Assembly (NCBI GenBank): GCA_043774925.1
Contig: JAYVSZ010000015.1
Coordinates: forward strand, 1-64,000
Source: JAYVSZ01 sp043774925
Lineage (GTDB): Bacteria; Pseudomonadota; Gammaproteobacteria; Burkholderiales; Methylophilaceae
Direction: 5' to 3'
DNA length: 64,000 bases
Shown piece by piece: positions 58,628 through 64,000 of this stretch. Numbering within the stretch: the stretch's first letter is position 1; each line of letters opens with the position of its first letter. Made by a program: the position numbers and the translations under genes. The notes under the pieces were generated by a model, which saw only the letters and a list, made by a program, of their open reading frames with translations, made no database searches and was not told the origin of the DNA.

Positions 58628-60037
58628 TCAGTTCAAAGTACGAATATCAACAAAATGGCCTGCAATCGCTGCCGCAGCCGCCATTTCTGGGCTCACCAAG
58701 TGCGTGCGCCCGCCTTGGCCTTGGCGGCCTTCAAAATTGCGGTTGCTAGTCGATGCGCAGCGCTCACCTGGCGCAAGTTTATCGGCATTCATCGCCAAAC
58801 ACATGCTGCAGCCTGGCTCACGCCATTCAAAACCTGCATCTGTGAAAATTTTGTCTAAGCCTTCCGCTTCCGCTTGGCGTTTCACCATGCCGCTGCCCGG
58901 CACAACCAGCGCCAGTTGAATATTGCTGGCCACTTTCTTGCCTTTGAGTACGCCTGCGGCAGCGCGTAAATCCTCAATGCGGCTATTGGTGCATGAGCCG
59001 ATAAAAATTTTATCCAGCTTGATTTCGTCAATCGGCGTATTTGGCGCTAAGCCCATGTATTTGAGCGCGAGCTCCATGCTGCCCCGCTTGGTTGCATCGG
59101 CCTCATTTGCAGGGTCTGGCACATTTGCGCCAATTGGCAATACTTGTTCTGGCGATGTGCCCCAAGTGACTTGCGGCGCAATATCAGCCGCTTTTAATTC
59201 AATGATACTATCGTATTTTGCATCGGCATCAGCAGCCAAGGTGTGCCAATAAGCCACCGCTTTATCCCAATTTTCGCCTTTTGGCGCATGCAAACGGTCT
59301 TTTAAATAATCTGCCGTTTTGCTGTCTGGCGCAATAATGCCCGCGCGCGCGCCCGCTTCAATCGCCATATTGCAAATGGTCATGCGGCCTTCCATGGAAA
59401 GCGCGCGAATTACTTCGCCCCCAAACTCAATGGCGCAACCATTGCCGCCCGCCGTGCCAATTTTACCAATCACGGCCAATGCCACGTCTTTAGCAGTCAC
59501 ACCTTTACCAAGTTCGCCATCCACTTTTACCAACATATTTTTGGATTTTTTCGCAATTAAAGTTTGTGTGGCTAACACATGCTCAACCTCTGACGTGCCG
59601 ATGCCATGCGCCAATGCGCCAAACGCACCGTGTGTACTGGTGTGCGAATCGCCGCACACTACCGTCATGCCGGGCAAGGTTGTGCCTTGCTCAGGGCCAA
59701 TCACGTGAATAATGCCTTGATTGGCGTGCTTAAATGGAAAGTACACAAGCGCGCCAGTTTCTTTAATATTGCTGTCTAGCGTTTCCACTTGCAAGCGCGA
59801 AATTGGGTCTTCGATGCCTTTATCCCAATTTTTGGTGGGCGTATTGTGGTCAGGGTTGGCTACAATCGTGTCACTGCGCCATGGTTTGCGACCAGCGATG
59901 CGTAAGCCTTCAAACGCTTGCGGGCTGGTGACTTCGTGCACCAAATGTCTGTCAATATAAATTAAGCAAGTGCCGTCTGCATCTTCATGCACCACATGCG
60001 AATCCCACAATTTATCGTAAAGCGTTTTGCCTGCCAT
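58628..60037 (-). CDS. leuC: 3-isopropylmalate dehydratase large subunit
   Basis: 469 residues. [4Fe-4S] ligands in FIGSCTNSRIEDLR and GCSMCLAMN; VVCGDSHTSTHGAFGALAHG is the aconitase signature. Isomerises 2- to 3-isopropylmalate, and citramalate to 3-methylmalate in the citramalate route. Twenty-two bases after cimA, suggesting one transcript cimA-leuC-leuD-leuB. Confidence 0.96.
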   Translation of the reverse strand: MAGKTLYDKLWDSHVVHEDADGTCLIYIDRHLVHEVTSPQAFEGLRIAGRKPWRSDTIVANPDHNTPTKNWDKGIEDPISRLQVETLDSNIKETGALVYFPFKHANQGIIHVIGPEQGTTLPGMTVVCGDSHTSTHGAFGALAHGIGTSEVEHVLATQTLIAKKSKNMLVKVDGELGKGVTAKDVALAVIGKIGTAGGNGCAIEFGGEVIRALSMEGRMTICNMAIEAGARAGIIAPDSKTADYLKDRLHAPKGENWDKAVAYWHTLAADADAKYDSIIELKAADIAPQVTWGTSPEQVLPIGANVPDPANEADATKRGSMELALKYMGLAPNTPIDEIKLDKIFIGSCTNSRIEDLRAAAGVLKGKKVASNIQLALVVPGSGMVKRQAEAEGLDKIFTDAGFEWREPGCSMCLAMNADKLAPGERCASTSNRNFEGRQGQGGRTHLVSPEMAAAAAIAGHFVDIRTLN

Positions 60038-60059
60038 GATCTTTTCCTTAAAAAAACCT

Positions 60060-61646
60060 TTAATTCAACTGCGCGTCGCGCATCAATTTATATTCAATCG
60101 CGTCTCGCATTGCATGCCAAGAGGCATCAATAATATCGGTCGAAACGCCAATTGTAGTCCAACTGCTATTTTGGTCGGCCGATTCAATCAGCACGCGCAC
60201 TTTGGCGGCGGTGGCTTTATCAGAATCCAAAACGCGCACTTTGTAATCGACCAGTTTCACACTTTTAATCGCGGGGTAAAAACGCTCCAACGCTTGCCGC
60301 ACCGCCTTATCCAGCGCGTTTACTGGGCCATCGCCTTCCGCTGTCGCCGTTTCCTCTTGCTCGCCAACGGCAATGCGCACCGTCGCGGCCGAACTAACGC
60401 CATCTTCAGACGATTCTTGCACGCCAATTCTATATTCTTTCAGCGTAAAAAATGGCTTGTACGCGCCTAGCAAGCGGCGCACCAGCAAATCAAATGAGCT
60501 TTCCGCGCTTTCGTATTGATAGCCTTCGTGCTCCATCACTTTAAGATGCGCCAGCACGCGCTTAGTTTCTTCCGAATCCTTGTTCAAGCTCGCATCTACC
60601 GCATTAATCTTGGCGAGCAGCGCAGTGCGTCCCGCGACTTCTGAAACTAAAATATGGCGCACATTGCCGACTTGTTCGGGGTTGATATGCTCGTAGGAAA
60701 TCGGGTTTTTGCTCACCGCGTCAATGTGCATGCCGCCCTTGTGCGAAAACGCGTCGTTGCCCACATACGGCGCCTTGTCGTTAAACGCCATGTTGGCGAC
60801 TTCGTTCACAAAACGCGCGGTTGGCGTCAGTTCTGCAATTTTTTTCTGCGGAATGCAAGTCATACCCAACTTCAACTGCAAATTGGGGATAATCGAGCAT
60901 AAATTGGCGTTGCCACAGCGCTCGCCAATGCCATTAATTGTGCCTTGCACCTGACTTGCGCCCGCTTTTACCGCCGCAATTGAGTTTGCCACCGCCATTT
61001 CACAATCATTGTGGCAGTGAATGCCAATTTGCACATTTGAAAACTGCGCGACGACTTTTTGCGTAATGCTAAATACTTCATCTGGAAAAGTGCCGCCATT
61101 AGTATCGCACAAGCACAATACATCAGCGCCCGCGTCTGTGGCGGCTTGCAGCGTTTTTAGCGCATATTCGGCATTCGCTTTATAGCCATCAAAAAAATGT
61201 TCAGCGTCAAAAACGACTTCTTTATTTTGCGCTTTTAAAAACGCAATGCTGTCGCCAATCATCGCCAAGTTTTCATCTAAACTGGTGCGCAAAATCTCCG
61301 TCACTTGATAATCCCAACTTTTGCCAAAAATAGCCACGGCGGCGGTTTTTGCGCTTAAAAGTGATTGCAAATTGCCGTCGGAAGCCGCATGGATATTGGG
61401 TTTGCGCGTGCTGCCAAAAGCGATGATTTTCGCATGCTTTAATTTAAGCGCACTCGCCCGCTCAAAAAACGCCAAATCTTTCGGATTCGATCCCGGATTA
61501 CCCGCTTCGATATAGCCAATGCCCAAATCGTCCAAGCGCTGGACAATTTTGAGTTTATCCTCGACCGTAAACGAGACGCCTTGCGCCTGCGCGCCGTCGC
61601 GTAAGGTGGAATCATAGATGATTATTGGCATAACCACTTGGCTCAT
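60060..61646 (-). CDS. cimA: (R)-citramalate synthase
   Basis: 528 residues. HMGL-like TIM barrel: IIYDSTLRDGAQAQGVSFTV, EAGNPGSNPKDLAFF, GIHCHNDCEMAVANSI, ERCGNANL. A LeuA-type allosteric domain makes up the C-terminal 130 residues. The length and GNPGSNPKD pattern fit citramalate synthase rather than 2-isopropylmalate synthase. Makes citramalate from pyruvate and acetyl-CoA, a threonine-independent start of isoleucine synthesis that then uses LeuCD and LeuB encoded next door. Its ATG overlaps the argG stop by 1 nt. Confidence 0.9.
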   Translation of the reverse strand: MSQVVMPIIIYDSTLRDGAQAQGVSFTVEDKLKIVQRLDDLGIGYIEAGNPGSNPKDLAFFERASALKLKHAKIIAFGSTRKPNIHAASDGNLQSLLSAKTAAVAIFGKSWDYQVTEILRTSLDENLAMIGDSIAFLKAQNKEVVFDAEHFFDGYKANAEYALKTLQAATDAGADVLCLCDTNGGTFPDEVFSITQKVVAQFSNVQIGIHCHNDCEMAVANSIAAVKAGASQVQGTINGIGERCGNANLCSIIPNLQLKLGMTCIPQKKIAELTPTARFVNEVANMAFNDKAPYVGNDAFSHKGGMHIDAVSKNPISYEHINPEQVGNVRHILVSEVAGRTALLAKINAVDASLNKDSEETKRVLAHLKVMEHEGYQYESAESSFDLLVRRLLGAYKPFFTLKEYRIGVQESSEDGVSSAATVRIAVGEQEETATAEGDGPVNALDKAVRQALERFYPAIKSVKLVDYKVRVLDSDKATAAKVRVLIESADQNSSWTTIGVSTDIIDASWHAMRDAIEYKLMRDAQLN

Positions 61647-62881
61647 TATTTCTTCTTTTGCTTCAAGTTCGCGGCAATGCGCATTCTGAGTGCGTTGAGC
61701 TTGATAAAGCCGCCTGCGTCTTTTTGGTCGTAAGCCCCCGCATCGTCCTCAAACGTCGCAATGGTGCTGTCGAACAGCGAGTCAGTTTTGCTGTCACGTC
61801 CAGTCACAATCACGTTGCCTTTGTAAAGCTTCAAGCGCACCCAACCATTGACCGTGCTTTGCGTGTGGTCAATCAGCTTTTGCAAAGCCAAACGTTCAGG
61901 GCTCCACCAATAGCCGTTGTAAATCATGCTGGCGTAGCGCGGCATCAAATCGTCCTTCAAATGTGCCACTTCGCGGTCTAGTGTAATGCTTTCAATGGCG
62001 CGATGCGCTTTGAGCATAATGGTGCCGCCCGGTGTTTCATAGCAACCGCGCGACTTCATGCCGACGTAGCGATTTTCTACCAAATCCAAGCGGCCAATGC
62101 CATGTTTGCCGCCAATTTTGTTTAAATGCGCGAGCAATTCATGCGGTTTCATTTTCTCGCCGTTGAGCGAAATCGGGTCGCCATTGACGTATTCAATATC
62201 CAAATATTCCGCCGCATCTGGCGCTTTTTCAGGGCTTACTGTCCAGCGCCACATGCTTTCCTCGGCTTCTGCGGCGGGGTTTTCCAAATGGCGGCCTTCG
62301 TAGGAAATGTGCAACAAGTTCGCATCCATGCTGTATGGGCTACCGCCTTGCTTGTGCTTCATTTCAACCGCTATATTATTGGCTTCCGCGTAATTCATCA
62401 ACTTTTCGCGGCTAAGCAAATCCCATTCGCGCCACGGTGCAATAATTTGAATATTCGGGTTTAGCGCATACGCGCCCAGCTCAAAACGCACTTGATCGTT
62501 GCCTTTGCCAGTCGCGCCGTGCGATATGGCATCCGCATTGGTTTCAGCCGCGATTTCAATTAAGCGCTTGGCAATTAACGGGCGCGCGATGGAAGTGCCG
62601 AGCAAATATTCGCCTTCATACACCGTGTTGGCGCGAAACATCGGGAACACAAAATCGCGCACGAATTCTTCACGCAAATCGTCAATGTAAATTTCTTTAA
62701 CGCCTGCCTGTTTAGCCTTAGCCCGCGCGGGCTCTAGCTCTTCACCCTGACCTAAGTCAGCGGTAAAAGTCACCACTTCACATTGATATTCGTCTTGTAG
62801 CCATTTTAAAATGACCGAGGTATCAAGGCCGCCCGAATAGGCTAGCACTACCTTTTTGACCGCTTTTTTAACATCGCTCAT
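61646..62881 (-). CDS. argG: Argininosuccinate synthase
   Basis: 411 residues from the ATG at 62881 (MSDVKKAVKKVVLAYSGGLD); an upstream TTG at 62902 would add seven residues. ATP loop AYSGGLDTS; GATGKGNDQVRFE; SPYSMDANLLHISYEG. Joins citrulline and aspartate. The argF gene lies upstream, with a small membrane protein gene between them. Confidence 0.95.
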   Translation of the reverse strand: MSDVKKAVKKVVLAYSGGLDTSVILKWLQDEYQCEVVTFTADLGQGEELEPARAKAKQAGVKEIYIDDLREEFVRDFVFPMFRANTVYEGEYLLGTSIARPLIAKRLIEIAAETNADAISHGATGKGNDQVRFELGAYALNPNIQIIAPWREWDLLSREKLMNYAEANNIAVEMKHKQGGSPYSMDANLLHISYEGRHLENPAAEAEESMWRWTVSPEKAPDAAEYLDIEYVNGDPISLNGEKMKPHELLAHLNKIGGKHGIGRLDLVENRYVGMKSRGCYETPGGTIMLKAHRAIESITLDREVAHLKDDLMPRYASMIYNGYWWSPERLALQKLIDHTQSTVNGWVRLKLYKGNVIVTGRDSKTDSLFDSTIATFEDDAGAYDQKDAGGFIKLNALRMRIAANLKQKKK

Positions 62882-62905
62882 AAAACTTAAATTCCCAATC
62901 AATAA

Positions 62906-63208
62906 CTAACCCAAAAATAAATCAAAAGCAATTAACACGCTCACAATACCCATTACCGTTAGCCCAGCTAGAAACAACCAATCGGCTATTTGTTCCAATT
63001 TTTCAGCATTTTCTTCTTGCCTTATCGTCCAAAAAGACAGCCAAGCGCTCACGATAAATACAAAAGAATTAATCGCTAAAATTTCATCTGCCCAAGATGA
63101 TACGGCATTTTTTGGTATTAACTGCACCAGCGAAATCACCGTCATGCATACACCCGCCATAGTGGCTGATACGGGCAAGATATGGTAATTGTTTTTGCTA
63201 GCCTCCAA
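62906..63208 (-). CDS. Small membrane protein, unknown
   Basis: 100 residues with three hydrophobic segments (about 13-31, 44-63, 76-97; e.g. FVFIVSAWLSFWTIRQ, WLFLAGLTVMGIVSVLIAF). No family recognised. Its ATG directly follows the argF stop and it ends 24 bp before argG, so it is cotranscribed with the arginine genes, though nothing links it to arginine metabolism. Confidence 0.7.
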   Translation of the reverse strand: MEASKNNYHILPVSATMAGVCMTVISLVQLIPKNAVSSWADEILAINSFVFIVSAWLSFWTIRQEENAEKLEQIADWLFLAGLTVMGIVSVLIAFDLFLG

Positions 63209-64000
63209 CTACAACTTCCCCAGCAACAAATATTCCATTAACGCCTTTTGTACGTGAAGCCTATTTTCTGCCTCGTCCCATACCACGCTTTGTTTGCCAT
63301 CAATTACGCTTGCCGCCACTTCTTCGCCGCGATGGGCAGGCAAGCAGTGCATAAAAAGCGCATCTCTGTTCGCTATTTCCATCATATCCGCATCGACTTG
63401 CCAATCCGCAAAATCATGCTTGCGCGCTTCGTTTTCCGCCTCAAAGCCCATCGATGTCCACACGTCCGTGGTCACCAAATCCGCGCCACGTGCGGCTTCC
63501 ATCGGGTCAGCAAACTCCTCGTAGTGCGCATGACCGAACAAATTTGCGCGCTCCGCTTCCACTTCGTAACCTTTTGGCGTAGAAACATGCACGTTGAAAT
63601 CCAGCACTTCTGCGGCTTGCAGCCAGGTGTTGCACACGTTATTGCTGTCGCCAATCCAAGCCACGGTTTTACCTTTTATCGAACCGCGATGCTCGATAAA
63701 CGTGAAAATATCCGCCAAAATCTGGCACGGATGATATTCGTTGGTCAGGCCGTTAATGACGGGTACGCGCGAATTTGCAGCAAAGCGCTCAATAATGCTT
63801 TGCTCGTAGGTGCGAATCATCACAATATCGCTCATGCGCGAAATCACTTGCGCTGCGTCTTCTACTGGCTCGCCGCGACCAAGCTGCGAATCGCGCGTAT
63901 TCAGGTAAATCGCTGAACCGCCAAGCTGATGCATGCCCGCTTCAAAGCTCAAACGCGTTCTTGTACTGGCTTTTTCAAAAATCATCACCAATGTTCTGTC
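63209..64000 (-). CDS. argF: Ornithine carbamoyltransferase (5' end beyond window)
   Basis: Partial: 263 codons plus one base present; about the first 45 residues lie outside, since the carbamoyl-phosphate motif STRTR, normally near residue 50, is right at the edge (MIFEKASTRTRLSFEAGMHQ). Also visible are NGLTNEYHPCQILAD, WIGDSNNVCNTWL and the catalytic Cys in MHCLPAHRGEE. The internal ATGs near 63985 are not starts. Makes citrulline, the substrate of ArgG encoded downstream. Confidence 0.94.
   Translation of the reverse strand, partial: DRTLVMIFEKASTRTRLSFEAGMHQLGGSAIYLNTRDSQLGRGEPVEDAAQVISRMSDIVMIRTYEQSIIERFAANSRVPVINGLTNEYHPCQILADIFTFIEHRGSIKGKTVAWIGDSNNVCNTWLQAAEVLDFNVHVSTPKGYEVEAERANLFGHAHYEEFADPMEAARGADLVTTDVWTSMGFEAENEARKHDFADWQVDADMMEIANRDALFMHCLPAHRGEEVAASVIDGKQSVVWDEAENRLHVQKALMEYLLLGKL

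Overview
The window looks like a chromosomal segment of a methylotrophic betaproteobacterium of the Methylophilaceae (Methylotenera-like). The evidence is a complete pqqABCDE operon for the methanol dehydrogenase cofactor, a formate-tetrahydrofolate ligase for C1 metabolism, and two gene orders typical of betaproteobacteria: leuC-leuD-leuB-asd-fimV-truA-trpF-trpB-trpA-accD-folC-SPOR-cvpA-purF-metZ and gyrA-serC-serA-pheA-hisC-aroG. The species name is inference. No rRNA, tRNA, CRISPR array or prophage was seen.

Layout. 1-1222 is mobile: the start of a transposase at the left edge, then two integron gene cassettes, each carrying a toxin-antitoxin pair and ending in a 60-bp attC site. 1308-5782 holds a cupin, a half-size EamA transporter, a CHASE2 protein with a decayed cyclase-like tail, an SH3 protein, an M48 protease and a glycine-zipper lipoprotein. 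5862-11143 (minus strand) holds an AI-2E-type permease, YigZ, formate-THF ligase, a HerA-like ATPase and a DUF302 lipoprotein. 11151-18574 is sulfate assimilation: cysB, divergent from a TauE permease and cysI-DUF934-cysH-cysD-cysN. 18752-23392 has ferredoxin, a chalcone-isomerase-fold protein, a FadL porin, DUF4126, a 60-residue protein and a Bcr/CflA exporter. 23446-27078 is the PQQ operon, including a 23-codon pqqA.

27197-31570 is the least ordinary part. A DUF6502 regulator, a DUF5666 repeat protein and a beta-barrel protein form one operon, divergent from two small secreted repeat proteins. Their promoters carry the palindrome GGGA-N5-TCCC inside or next to the -35/-10 elements. The same arrangement occurs in front of the 60-residue gene near 22.1 kb, so a small regulon is likely.

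31612-39862 is the aromatic/serine/gyrA operon. 40141-40419 is the debris of a rubrerythrin/Fe-S operon. 40937-56829 is the long metZ-to-asd block, with a SAM-II-like riboswitch and competing hairpins before metZ and a palindromic element between trpB and trpA. 56867-64000 holds leuBDC, citramalate synthase, argG, a small membrane protein and the 3' part of argF. Several small palindromic elements (REPIN-like, MITE-like) sit inside otherwise conserved operons.
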